Part shown: positions 42,401-50,753 of the stretch, in pieces
How the letters are laid out: each line of letters begins with the position of its first letter
Numbering within the stretch: the stretch's first letter is position 1
NCBI GenBank assembly: GCA_002353555.1
Contig: DEJO01000024.1
Span: forward strand, 1-64,000
DNA from: Prevotella sp. UBA2746
GTDB taxonomy: Bacteria; Bacteroidota; Bacteroidia; Bacteroidales; Bacteroidaceae
Direction: 5' to 3'
Length of the DNA: 64,000 nt
Notes under the pieces: model-generated
The model's database searches: none
Seen by the model: the letters and a program-made list of their open reading frames with translations, nothing else
What the model was told of the DNA's origin: nothing
Program-made: the position numbers and the translations under genes

Positions 42401-42431
42401 TTTGCATTTTGGTTGCTTCGTTGTACCTTTG
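42401..42431 (+). promoter_or_regulatory. Near-consensus Bacteroidetes promoter of the hexuronate operon
   Basis: TTTG at 42401-42404 and TACCTTTG at 42424-42431 are separated by exactly 19 bp, the consensus spacing for the primary sigma factor. The start codon follows 63 bp downstream. Confidence 0.8.
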
Positions 42432-42494
42432 CAGGGTTGCTGTCGCAAATGGCACAAATCTACCGACAATAATTTAAATTAAGAACATAAATCT

Positions 42495-43871
42495 ATGGAA
42501 CAAGTATTTAGTTACATTATCGGACTTGGAGCAGCGGTGATGATGCCTATCATCTTCACCATTCTCGGAGTCTGTATCGGTATTAAATTCTCTAAGGCGC
42601 TCAAGAGCGGTCTTTATGTAGGTGTCGGTTTTGTCGGCCTGAGTATCATTACGGCTTTGTTGGTAGACACCATGTCGCCGGCACTGTCTAAGGTAGTGGA
42701 AATCTACGGCCTGGAACTGCAAGTTTTTGACATGGGATGGCCTGCCGCCGCCTCTGTTGCCTACAACACACTGGTAGGTTCGTTCATTATTCCCGTCTGC
42801 TTAGGCGTCAACCTGTTGCTGTTGCTGTTGGGTTGCACCCGTACGGTGAACATCGACCTGTGGAACTACTGGCACTTTGCCTTCATCGGTGCTGTGGTTT
42901 ACTTCATGACCGACAGCGTAGCCTGGGGATTCTTTGCTGCCATCATCTGCTACATCATCACTCTTGTACTTGCTGATGTCACGGCAAAAAAGTTCCAGAA
43001 GTTCTATCCCGGCATGGACGGTATTTCTATCCCGCAGCCATTCTGCCAGGGTTTCATGCCTTTCGCTGTAGGTATCAACAAGTGTCTGGACTATGTACCG
43101 GGTATCAATAAGGTGAACATCGACTCCGATGGTATGAAGAAGAAGTTCGGACTCTTCGGTGAGCCTCTCTTCCTTGGTGTGCTGATAGGTATCATCATCG
43201 GCTGTTTGGCTTGCAAAGACTGGAACGAAGTGGTCGACAATATCCCTGTCACCTTGCAGATTGGTATCAAGATGGGTGCCGTCATGGAGCTGATTCCGCG
43301 TATCACATCGCTCTTCATCGAAGGCTTGAAACCCATTGCTGAGGCTACGAAGGAGTTGATTGCCAAGAAGTTCGGTGCCGACAAGGAACTGTATATCGGT
43401 ATGTCGCCGGCATTGGTCATCGGCCATCCCACTACACTGGTGGTATCGCTGCTGCTCATCCCCGTAACACTCGTTCTCGCCGTGGTACTTCCTGGCAACC
43501 AGTTCCTGCCCTTGGCATCGCTGGCAGGTATGTTCTATGTCTTTGTGATGGTGCTGCCCTATACCAATGGCAACGTCCTGCGCTCGTTCATCGTCGGTCT
43601 GGTTGTGATTGCCATCGGTCTGTACTTCGTAACTTGGATGGCTGGCGACTTTACCAGTGCTGCCCACCATGTGGCTGCCATCCATCCTGACGATAAGACC
43701 GTACAGGTGCCTGCAGGCTTTGAGGCTGGTGCCCTTGACTTCGCATCCAGTCCGCTCTCTACAGTTATCTATGCTTGCATGAAGTACCTCAGCTATATCG
43801 GAGCCGGCATACTGACCGTCTGCACCTTGCTCTTGGTCGTATGGAACCGTATGCGCATCAACAAGAAATAA
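42495..43871 (+). CDS. PTS galactitol IIC-like membrane protein (orphan)
   Basis: A 458-residue membrane protein with about eleven helices that looks like EIIC of the galactitol (GatC) family, including GWPAAASVAYNTLVGSFIIP and MSPALVIGHPTTLV. In enteric bacteria GatC works with IIA and IIB and phosphorylates its substrate. No IIA, IIB, HPr or EI is encoded here, and Bacteroidetes generally lack a PTS. It may therefore act as a secondary transporter. Its neighbours (KduI and an ExuT-like carrier) point to uronate-derived sugars. The start follows a strong promoter. Confidence 0.8.
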   Translation: MEQVFSYIIGLGAAVMMPIIFTILGVCIGIKFSKALKSGLYVGVGFVGLSIITALLVDTMSPALSKVVEIYGLELQVFDMGWPAAASVAYNTLVGSFIIPVCLGVNLLLLLLGCTRTVNIDLWNYWHFAFIGAVVYFMTDSVAWGFFAAIICYIITLVLADVTAKKFQKFYPGMDGISIPQPFCQGFMPFAVGINKCLDYVPGINKVNIDSDGMKKKFGLFGEPLFLGVLIGIIIGCLACKDWNEVVDNIPVTLQIGIKMGAVMELIPRITSLFIEGLKPIAEATKELIAKKFGADKELYIGMSPALVIGHPTTLVVSLLLIPVTLVLAVVLPGNQFLPLASLAGMFYVFVMVLPYTNGNVLRSFIVGLVVIAIGLYFVTWMAGDFTSAAHHVAAIHPDDKTVQVPAGFEAGALDFASSPLSTVIYACMKYLSYIGAGILTVCTLLLVVWNRMRINKK

Positions 43872-43913
43872 ACATGTGGTATCAATGAAATCATAACTCA
43901 TAAAAACACGAAT

Positions 43914-44888
43914 ATGAAAAGAACATTTATTTCATTAGCATTGCTGGCAATGGCATTTGGTGCAAGTGCTCAGCAGAGTGTGAAATTCCAGACGGCGTGT
44001 CATCCAGACGACGTGAAACACTATGACACCGAGAAATTGCGCGACCGCTTTGTCATGGAGAAAGTGATGGAGGCAGACAAAATCAACCTTACCTATTCAC
44101 ACTACGACCGCTTCATCTATGGTGGTGCTATGCCTGTGAACAAGACGTTGAAGTTGGAGAACTTCTTAGAGTTGGGTCTCGATGTAGACAAGACCATCAA
44201 GGAGAAGTACTTCCTCTATAACCGCGAACTCGGTGTTGTCAACTGTGGTGAAGGCGATGGTGTCGTCATCGTTGACGGTAAGGAGTATGCGCTCTCTCCG
44301 AAAGAAGCCCTTTACATCGGCCGCGGACATATCGGCAAGGACAAGGATGTAAACAAGGTCGTGGAGTTCCGTTCCAAGAATCCTAACAAACCGGCAAAGT
44401 TCTACCTGAACTCAGCAACGGCTCACAAGCATTATAAGACCCAGTGGATTACCCTCGACGGACGTAAAGGTTCGCTGAAGGCTGCCGTATGGGGTCCGGT
44501 AGGAACAACGGAAGAGGCTAACAATCGTACCGTATATAAGCTGATTGTCAACGACGTGTTGGAAGAGGGTCCGTGCCAGTTGCAGTTGGGACTCACCCAG
44601 CTCAACCCCGGAGCTGTCTGGAACACCATGCCGCCCCACACTCACGGTCGCCGCATCGAGGCTTACTACTACTTCAACCTTCCGCAGGACCAGACCATCG
44701 CCCATGTGATGGGTGAGCCGCAGGAAAGCCGTGTTGTATGGCTGCACAACGAGCAGGCCATCATGTCACCGGAATGGAGCATCCACGCTGCTGCAGGCAC
44801 CTACTACTACACCTTCATCTGGGGTATGGCTGGTGAGAACCTGTACTATAACGATAAAGACAACATTCCCGTTGTTGAACTGAAGTAA
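43914..44888 (+). CDS. kduI: 5-dehydro-4-deoxy-D-glucuronate isomerase with signal peptide
   Basis: A 324-residue KduI that isomerises 4-deoxy-5-keto-uronate (from pectin or glycosaminoglycan lyases) to the 2,5-diketo form. The metal site is in [15 protein letters not shown] (about 241-255). The N-terminus [20 protein letters not shown] is a clear signal peptide, so the enzyme should be exported, whereas the E. coli enzyme (about 278 residues) is cytosolic. The extra length is mostly this leader plus a few insertions. It lies 42 bp after the GatC-like gene and upstream of the ExuT-like carrier. Confidence 0.93.
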   Translation: MKRTFISLALLAMAFGASAQQSVKFQTACHPDDVKHYDTEKLRDRFVMEKVMEADKINLTYSHYDRFIYGGAMPVNKTLKLENFLELGLDVDKTIKEKYFLYNRELGVVNCGEGDGVVIVDGKEYALSPKEALYIGRGHIGKDKDVNKVVEFRSKNPNKPAKFYLNSATAHKHYKTQWITLDGRKGSLKAAVWGPVGTTEEANNRTVYKLIVNDVLEEGPCQLQLGLTQLNPGAVWNTMPPHTHGRRIEAYYYFNLPQDQTIAHVMGEPQESRVVWLHNEQAIMSPEWSIHAAAGTYYYTFIWGMAGENLYYNDKDNIPVVELK

Positions 44889-44904
44889 GCTTTCCGTTCC
44901 CCAA

Positions 44905-44924
44905 TCCCTCCCGTGCAGGAGGGA
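44905..44924. repeat. Short GC palindrome after kduI
   Basis: TCCCTCC CGTGCA GGAGGGA is a 7-bp stem loop of the GC-rich repeat class, 16 bp after the kduI stop. Confidence 0.7.
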
Positions 44925-45020
44925 AACAGGATAGATCCAGTGGGGATGGATAATCATAAGTGAAATAACAAACAATAATAATAACTAAAAAAAAGGAGAC
45001 CCCCGGAAGTAACCAAACAG

Positions 45021-45051
45021 CCCTCCCCGTTCGGGAGGGAATGGGGGTGGG
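45021..45051. repeat. GC palindrome next to the ExuT-like start
   Basis: CCCTCCCCGTTCGGGAGGG followed by AATGGGGGTGGG ends 6 bp before the ATG at 45057. It could fold over the usual ribosome-binding region, which makes the second ATG (45081) a fair alternative start. Confidence 0.7.
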
Positions 45052-45056
45052 TATTT

Positions 45057-46514
45057 ATGAATGCAATTAAAACAACAAAGATGTCCAGCTTCCGTTGGGT
45101 CATCTGTGCGTTGCTCTTCTTGGCAACGACAATCAATTACATGGACCGTCAGGTGCTTTCGCTGACGTGGAAAGACTTCATCGCACCTGAGTTCCACTGG
45201 AGTGATGCCGACTATGGTACCATTACCGGTCTGTTCTCTATCTTTTATGCTATTGCCAACCTGTTTGCAGGTAAGTTCATTGACTGGATGGGAACGAAGA
45301 AAGGTTATCTCATCGCCATCTTCGTTTGGTCGTTGGGTGCCGTGCTTCATGCTGGTTGTGGCTGGGTAGCTATGACCATTGAGGGCTACGACAGCATCGA
45401 GGCACTCCGTATGGTGCAGGCTGGTAGCGACGCTGCCGTTGCCATCGCCTCCATCAGTGTATGGCTGTTCCTGGCTTGTCGTATGATTCTTGCCCTTGGT
45501 GAGGCAGGTAACTTCCCCGCAGCTATCAAGGTTACCGCCGAGTACTTCCCGAAGAAAGACCGTGCCCTTGCTACCTCTATTTTCAACAGTGGTGCTTCTG
45601 TTGGCGCTCTTGCAGCTCCTGCTACCATCCCACTGTTGGCTCGTGCCTGGGGTTGGGAGATGGCATTCATCATCATCGGTGCCCTTGGTTTCGTATGGAT
45701 GGGTCTTTGGATCTGGCTCTATGACAAACCTGCAAAGAACACGCGTGTCAACCAGGCTGAGTTGAACTATATCGAGCAAGATACCGACATCGCAGAGGTT
45801 CAGAACAAGCATGAAGCCAAGGAAGAGAAGGTTATCCCGTTCTTCCAGTGCTTCAAGTACAAGCAGACATGGTCGTTCATCGTGGGTAAGTTCATGACCG
45901 ACGGCGTATGGTGGTTCTTCCTCTTCTGGGCTCCGGCATACTTCTCTGACCAGTATGGCTATACCTCTGACTCTACGATGGGTATCCTCCTGATTCTCAC
46001 CCTTTATACCATCGTCACCGTACTCTCTATCGGTGGTGGTTATCTGCCGAAGTACTTTGTAGAGCAGCGTGGCATGAATCCCTATCTGGGTCGTATGCGT
46101 GCTATGTTGATTTTCGCCTTCTTCCCCTTGCTGGGTCTGTTGGCTCAGCCACTCGGTGCCTATAGCGCATGGTGGCCAGCCATCCTGATTGGTTTGCTTG
46201 GTGCTGGACATCAGGCGTGGAGTGCGAACATCTTCTCTACCGTTGGTGACATGTTCCCGAAGTCAACCATTGGTACCATTACCGGTATCGGTTCAATGGC
46301 AGGTGGCGTAGGCTCGTTCCTCATCAACAAGGGTTCCGGTTCGTTCTTCACATGGGCTGAAGGACAGGGAAGTGCCTTTACCTTCTTTGGCTTCGACGGA
46401 AAGCCGGCAGCCTACATGGTAGTCTTCTGTATCTGCGCCGTTGCCTACCTTATCGGCTGGTGTATCATGAAGGCTCTCGTTCCGAAGTACAAGCCTATCG
46501 TTCTCGAAGACTAA
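45057..46514 (+). CDS. MFS hexuronate transporter (ExuT-like, ACS family)
   Basis: A 485-residue major facilitator with twelve helices. Features of the anion:cation symporter family are TTINYMDRQVLSLTWKDF in TM1 and the LALGEAGNFPAAIKVTAEYF region of TM4. ExuT imports galacturonate and glucuronate. The position behind kduI supports uptake of uronates or unsaturated uronides. The start could be the ATG at 45057 or the second ATG at 45081 (MSSFRW), because a GC-rich repeat abuts the first. A terminator-like hairpin follows the gene. Confidence 0.88.
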   Translation: MNAIKTTKMSSFRWVICALLFLATTINYMDRQVLSLTWKDFIAPEFHWSDADYGTITGLFSIFYAIANLFAGKFIDWMGTKKGYLIAIFVWSLGAVLHAGCGWVAMTIEGYDSIEALRMVQAGSDAAVAIASISVWLFLACRMILALGEAGNFPAAIKVTAEYFPKKDRALATSIFNSGASVGALAAPATIPLLARAWGWEMAFIIIGALGFVWMGLWIWLYDKPAKNTRVNQAELNYIEQDTDIAEVQNKHEAKEEKVIPFFQCFKYKQTWSFIVGKFMTDGVWWFFLFWAPAYFSDQYGYTSDSTMGILLILTLYTIVTVLSIGGGYLPKYFVEQRGMNPYLGRMRAMLIFAFFPLLGLLAQPLGAYSAWWPAILIGLLGAGHQAWSANIFSTVGDMFPKSTIGTITGIGSMAGGVGSFLINKGSGSFFTWAEGQGSAFTFFGFDGKPAAYMVVFCICAVAYLIGWCIMKALVPKYKPIVLED

Positions 46515-46548
46515 TATCTTGATAGGTCTTTAAGACGGATAATCCTTA

Positions 46549-46586
46549 TAGGGGGTTGCTGCTGCTTTGACAGGAGCAACCCCCTA
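46549..46586. terminator. Terminator-like hairpin after the ExuT-like gene
   Basis: TAGGGGGTTGCT and AGCAACCCCCTA form a perfect 12-bp stem with a 14-nt loop between converging genes. No strong T tract follows. The adjacent 46594-46625 holds GTCCGACCAGTCTGACCAG-type 9-bp units. Confidence 0.65.
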
Positions 46587-46625
46587 AATGTTGTCCGACC
46601 AGTCTGACCAGTCTGACAACTCAGA

Positions 46626-49600
46626 CTACAGGCTATTGGGCGTGTTGCGGAGATATTCTTTCAGCAAGTAGGCTTCGTAAGAAGGGTGTTGCAGGTTTTG
46701 TAGAATGTTGATGACATCGTGGTTTCTTGCGATGCTGACGGGTATTCCTTGTCGGTTCATGCGTTGAACGAGTTGTGCAACGGTCACGGGTGGTGCAACA
46801 TGTAGGGTGATGGGCTGCAAGTTTCCGTCCTGACAAGTGAAGGCTGCTTCGTCGTTAGCCCTGAGCAGGATTTCCTTTGCTACCAAGTCAACGGGTGAGA
46901 GGTCTATGGTGAGTTCTGCAAGGCTTTCCGGACATACACCTGTCTGTTGCATCAGGCGCAGGAAACCGAGGAAGGCATTCGATGTTGACAAGTCGGAATG
47001 TGACGAAAGGGTAGGGATGATGTCTTCCGTTGTACCTGCTATCAGGTTTCCTACACGTAGAATCTGTGCCTGCAAGCCCTTGGTGGCAGCGGCATTGCTG
47101 ACACGTTCCTCAGCAAGTTGCTTGGAATGGAGGTATGGAAAGTGCCCCTTTTCCAGCTCTCCCTTTGGGGAGAGAGTGGGGAGGGTTGCTTGCTGTGGGT
47201 CGAGTGATGCCGTGGAGATGTGGATAAGGCGTAGATGATGCTGCAAGCAGAAGTCGATGATGTGCTCCGTGCCTTTCACGTTGGTGTCTTTCAGTTCCGT
47301 TCCGCGTGCAAAGTGACGGACGTCAGCAGCACAATGGATGACGACAGCGCTTGACTCATAGCTGACTATTGGCGTCTGCAGATGCTCTGAGGAGTGGCAA
47401 GGCAGGGCAGACCATTGGGAATATGGTGCTGTGATGTCGCCCTTGACGATGCTGATGCCCTTACCTTTCAGCCGTTCTTCAGCAGGGATGTCGTCCTTAT
47501 CCCTGACAAGACAAAAGACTTTTTCTGCTCCCTGTGCAAGCAGTTGACGTTGGACATGACTACCCAGGAAGCCGGTGGCACCGGTGAGGAAACAAAACTC
47601 TCTCTCCCCCTCTCCCCAAGGGGAGAGAGTGGTTACATTCCCTAATGGTATATTTTTGGGTTGCGGTGAGTTCTCGATAGTAGAACTATTTATGCTCTCC
47701 CCTTGGGGAGAGTGGGAGAGGGGACTTTCCTTGGGGGTTCTGACATTTAGGCTTCCCAACTCTCTTGGTGTAGCCCTCTCGAAGATGTCTTGGTAGCTTC
47801 GTTTGATGCCCACATTCTCCAGTTCTCCTATCAGTTGTATGGCACTGAGAGAGGTGCCTCCCAAGTCGAAGAAGTTATCGGTAGCACCCACTTCGTCCAT
47901 CTGTAGTACCTTGGCAAACAACCGACAGAGCAGTTCTTCCCTCTCGTTGGCAGGCTTCATGCGTTGCCGGACAACAGGCTGAGGATTAGGCAACCGCTTG
48001 TAGTCAGTCTTGCCGTTGGCGGTGAGCGGTATTTTCGCCAGCTGCATGAATGTGTCGGGCATGAGGTAGTCGGGTAATTTCATGCTCAACTCCCGTCTGA
48101 TGTCGTCAACCTTCATGTCTTTGTCAGCCGTAAAATAGGCACATAGCAACTCTTCGCCCCTGTCAGTTGAAGATAGTTGTGTGACGACAGCTTGTCTGAT
48201 ACCCTTCAGTTGGAGTAAGGCAGAAGCGATCTCTTCAGGTTCGATGCGGAACCCGTTTCGTTTGATTTGCCGGTCTGTACGTCCGACGAACTCCAACAGT
48301 CCACCTTCGTTCCATTTGACGAGGTCGCCCGTATGATACACCTTTCCTGTGCAGAACGTGCAATCCGTAAACTTCTCCTTTGTCAGCGCTTCGTCGTTCC
48401 AGTAGCCTGCCGCCACCTGTGGCCCGGCAATCCACAGTTCTCCTGTAGCCCCCTGCGGCAGTAACTGTCCCTGCGGGTCGGTGACGAACACCTGCATGTT
48501 GTCGAGAGGTCTGCCGATGGGAATGTCATCGTATGTCTTGTCCTTTGCTATCTCGCAGTAGGTGGCATCAACGGTACATTCCGTCGGTCCGTATGTGTTG
48601 ATAAGCCGTGCGGTAATCGGAGGAACCCTTGTGAGCTTCTCCCCACCCACGCATAGGTAGTCTACTTCCAATTGATGTTTTTCTGCCAGCATCACCCCCA
48701 TCTGGGTGGTGTAGCATCCGCCCGTGATGCCGTTGTCTTTCAAGTATCGTGCAAGGGCGGAGAGGTTCATCCGGATGTCGTCGGGAACAATATAGAGCGT
48801 ACCGCCTACAGACAGTACGGGGAACAAATCCTCTACGGACGCATCGAAGGAAAGTGGTGAGTGACAACTGATGCGGCTCTCTGCCGTCAGGTGCCAGTGG
48901 TTGACGATGAAGTGGGTGAGGTTGAATAGTCCTCGGTGGGTCACCATGACACCCTTCGGCTTTCCCGTTGAGCCGGAGGTGTACATCATGTAGGCGAAGG
49001 ATGATGGTGGAAGTTTGAAGGTTGAAGGATGACGGTTGATGTCGTTGCGAATTTCCGCTTGGCGTGCTTCCGGCCACTCCGGGTCTATGGGTACGTATGC
49101 CAATCCTGCCTTCATGACTCCGATGACCTTTACCATCCATTCCTTCTGGCGTGTAGTCTTCAGACAGACGAACGGGCTGTCAGCTTGTTGCTTTTTCGCC
49201 ACTTCTTCGGCGTATGCCGATGAGCGCCTGTCCAACTCCTGATAGGTCAGCGAGCCGTTGCCGGCGACAACAGCCTTGGCGTGCGGTGTCTTTTGTACCT
49301 GTTCCTGGAATAAGTCCAGCCATGTCTGCGTGTCGTCATATTCAAGGAGCTCACCCTTGCCTAATGTGATGAGGTGGCATTGCTCGTTGTCGTCAGCGAT
49401 GCTGATGTCTTTCAGTCGGACACCGGAGTGGGTGATGATGCGCTGGATACATGTGACAACAGCCTTTGCAACCATATTCAATGTTGCCAGCCCGACGAGT
49501 GCTTCACTTGCATCCGTCCTGACTTCATAGTTGTCGGCATCCGAGTATATGGTGCAGTTCAAGTCGTTGCATGCCTCTCTGTGAGGTAGCTGTACCCCTT

Positions 49601-50606
49601 TGTAGGGTATGCCGTCCAGCATGCACACCTCTTCTATCTTTGTGCCTTGGAATCCGAAGGTGACAGCCGGTCCCATCTGCCTGTCCCGGCAGAAGTGGGT
49701 AGCAGGATATATATGGTTTTTCAGTGCCGACAGCTGTTCGTGCTGCACCCTCTGGATGAAGTCCATGACAGGAAGTTCTCCGTCAGCATCAACCCATAAG
49801 GGCAGCGAACGCACAAACATGCCGAACGTGTGACGCAGCCGGGCGTCTGTTCGTCCGTGAGAGAGGGTGAAGAAAGCCACACGCTCCTGGCGGGTCAGCT
49901 TGGCTAAGACGATGCTGAAGGCGGCTGTAAAGAGTATGCTCACTTTTGTCCGATGTGCCGTACACCATTCGTCAATGCTCCTCTTGTCCGTTGTAGATGA
50001 GGCAATCAGGTGCCGTCCCCAAGGCGTCTGTCCTGAGCGAGGTGTCGCAAAGACCGTCAGTTCCGTATCTTGAAAGTGTTCCAGTGTCCATTTCTTCGCT
50101 TCCCTGTAGGCTTCTGTTTCGAATGTCGCCGCTTCCGCTTCCGCCGCTTCCGCCATTTCCATTTGTCCCTCTTCCTCCTCGTTCATCATCCTTACGATAC
50201 TTGTTCCGTCGGCTATCGTGTGGTGGAAGTCGGTCAGCAGCAACAACCGTTGAGGCGTTTCTATGATTTCGATGCGGCAGAGCGGTGCCTCTCCAAAAGG
50301 CTCAAACGGTCTCACGAAGTCGTTCTCCATGTATTCCTCCGCTTCTGCTTCCGTCATCTGTCGTGTTGCAATAGGAATCGTCATCGACGGGTCGGTATAT
50401 TGGCGTATCGTTGTACCGATATGTACAAACCGCGTGTGCGTGGCTTGGTGCTGCGTGATGCGTTCCGCAGCCGCTTGCACTCGCTTCAAACCTACCGTTT
50501 TCGGGAAAGAAATCACCGAAGGCAGGTTCCATGCTGTTGTCGTTGGACGCATTTGCCATCCTACGAACACGCTCATCTGGGATTGCAATAGCGGATGCAT
50601 CTCCAT
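46626..50606 (-). CDS. Single-module nonribosomal peptide synthetase (C-A-T-R)
   Basis: A 1326-residue NRPS with one module and a reductive release domain. The condensation domain (about 1-420) has FHHTIADG near 127. The adenylation domain (about 425-850) has YTSGSTGKPKGVMVTHRG near 540, INTYGPTE and TANGKTDYKRL. A carrier domain with FFDLGGTSLSAIQLI lies near 915, and an NAD(P)-binding thioester reductase with FLTGATGFLGSHVQ starts near 1003. It should condense an acyl or aminoacyl donor with one amino acid and release an aldehyde or alcohol. My by-eye pocket reading (D-A-E-C-L-V-T-V-D-K) matches no code I know; E at the third place occurs in some Lys/Orn pockets. Three repeat-derived segments (HSPQGES, LSPWGEGER, LSPKGELE) lie in the T-R linker and the R domain. 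No phosphopantetheinyl transferase, exporter or tailoring gene is adjacent. Confidence 0.9.
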   Translation of the reverse strand: MEMHPLLQSQMSVFVGWQMRPTTTAWNLPSVISFPKTVGLKRVQAAAERITQHQATHTRFVHIGTTIRQYTDPSMTIPIATRQMTEAEAEEYMENDFVRPFEPFGEAPLCRIEIIETPQRLLLLTDFHHTIADGTSIVRMMNEEEEGQMEMAEAAEAEAATFETEAYREAKKWTLEHFQDTELTVFATPRSGQTPWGRHLIASSTTDKRSIDEWCTAHRTKVSILFTAAFSIVLAKLTRQERVAFFTLSHGRTDARLRHTFGMFVRSLPLWVDADGELPVMDFIQRVQHEQLSALKNHIYPATHFCRDRQMGPAVTFGFQGTKIEEVCMLDGIPYKGVQLPHREACNDLNCTIYSDADNYEVRTDASEALVGLATLNMVAKAVVTCIQRIITHSGVRLKDISIADDNEQCHLITLGKGELLEYDDTQTWLDLFQEQVQKTPHAKAVVAGNGSLTYQELDRRSSAYAEEVAKKQQADSPFVCLKTTRQKEWMVKVIGVMKAGLAYVPIDPEWPEARQAEIRNDINRHPSTFKLPPSSFAYMMYTSGSTGKPKGVMVTHRGLFNLTHFIVNHWHLTAESRISCHSPLSFDASVEDLFPVLSVGGTLYIVPDDIRMNLSALARYLKDNGITGGCYTTQMGVMLAEKHQLEVDYLCVGGEKLTRVPPITARLINTYGPTECTVDATYCEIAKDKTYDDIPIGRPLDNMQVFVTDPQGQLLPQGATGELWIAGPQVAAGYWNDEALTKEKFTDCTFCTGKVYHTGDLVKWNEGGLLEFVGRTDRQIKRNGFRIEPEEIASALLQLKGIRQAVVTQLSSTDRGEELLCAYFTADKDMKVDDIRRELSMKLPDYLMPDTFMQLAKIPLTANGKTDYKRLPNPQPVVRQRMKPANEREELLCRLFAKVLQMDEVGATDNFFDLGGTSLSAIQLIGELENVGIKRSYQDIFERATPRELGSLNVRTPKESPLSHSPQGESINSSTIENSPQPKNIPLGNVTTLSPWGEGEREFCFLTGATGFLGSHVQRQLLAQGAEKVFCLVRDKDDIPAEERLKGKGISIVKGDITAPYSQWSALPCHSSEHLQTPIVSYESSAVVIHCAADVRHFARGTELKDTNVKGTEHIIDFCLQHHLRLIHISTASLDPQQATLPTLSPKGELEKGHFPYLHSKQLAEERVSNAAATKGLQAQILRVGNLIAGTTEDIIPTLSSHSDLSTSNAFLGFLRLMQQTGVCPESLAELTIDLSPVDLVAKEILLRANDEAAFTCQDGNLQPITLHVAPPVTVAQLVQRMNRQGIPVSIARNHDVINILQNLQHPSYEAYLLKEYLRNTPNSL
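47155..47189 (-). repeat. GC-rich palindromic repeat in frame in the NRPS reductase domain
   Basis: GCTCTCCCTTTGGGGAGAGA followed by GTGGGGAGGG, encoding LPTLSPKGELEK on the minus strand. It interrupts the reductase between the Ser of HISTASLD and the YLHSKQLAEE catalytic segment. Confidence 0.85.
47600..47632 (-). repeat. GC-rich palindromic repeat in frame at the NRPS T-R junction (copy 1)
   Basis: CTCTCCCCAAGGGGAGAGAG is the palindromic core and encodes LSPWGEGERE, immediately before the reductase Rossmann motif. Confidence 0.85.
47695..47724 (-). repeat. GC-rich palindromic repeat in frame at the NRPS T-R junction (copy 2)
   Basis: CTCTCCCCTTGGGGAGAGTG is the palindromic core and encodes SPLSHSPQGES. 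It lies 63 bp from copy 1. Together the two supply most of the linker between carrier and reductase domains. Confidence 0.85.
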
Positions 50607-50614
50607 ATTTGCTA

Positions 50615-50622
50615 CAAAGATA
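50615..50622 (-). promoter_or_regulatory. -7 element for the NRPS gene
   Basis: The minus strand reads TATCTTTG. Its last base is 8 nt before the ATG at 50606, which predicts an almost leaderless mRNA. A second in-frame ATG is 6 nt further on. Confidence 0.6.
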
Positions 50623-50681
50623 GTAAATTAGATGTAAACTCGGCATAAAAGCGGAATATATCTATCTTTACAGAAAATACT

Positions 50682-50748
50682 CACGTTCGGAAAAGCAAAA
50701 GAAAAATGAGCTTTTCTTTTGTTTTTCCCTCACTTAACCGTATCTTTG
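50682..50748 (+). promoter_or_regulatory. Dyad promoter cassette of rmuC
   Basis: AAATACTCACGTTCGGAAAA is followed by hairpin arms (GCAAAAGAAAA against TTTTCTTTTG) and CCCTCACTTAACCGTATCTTTG, with the -7 box TATCTTTG at 50741-50748. The outer arm ATAC pairs with GTAT, a compensatory change relative to GTAC/GTAC in the ftsX cassette. Confidence 0.7.
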
Positions 50749-50753
50749 TACTC

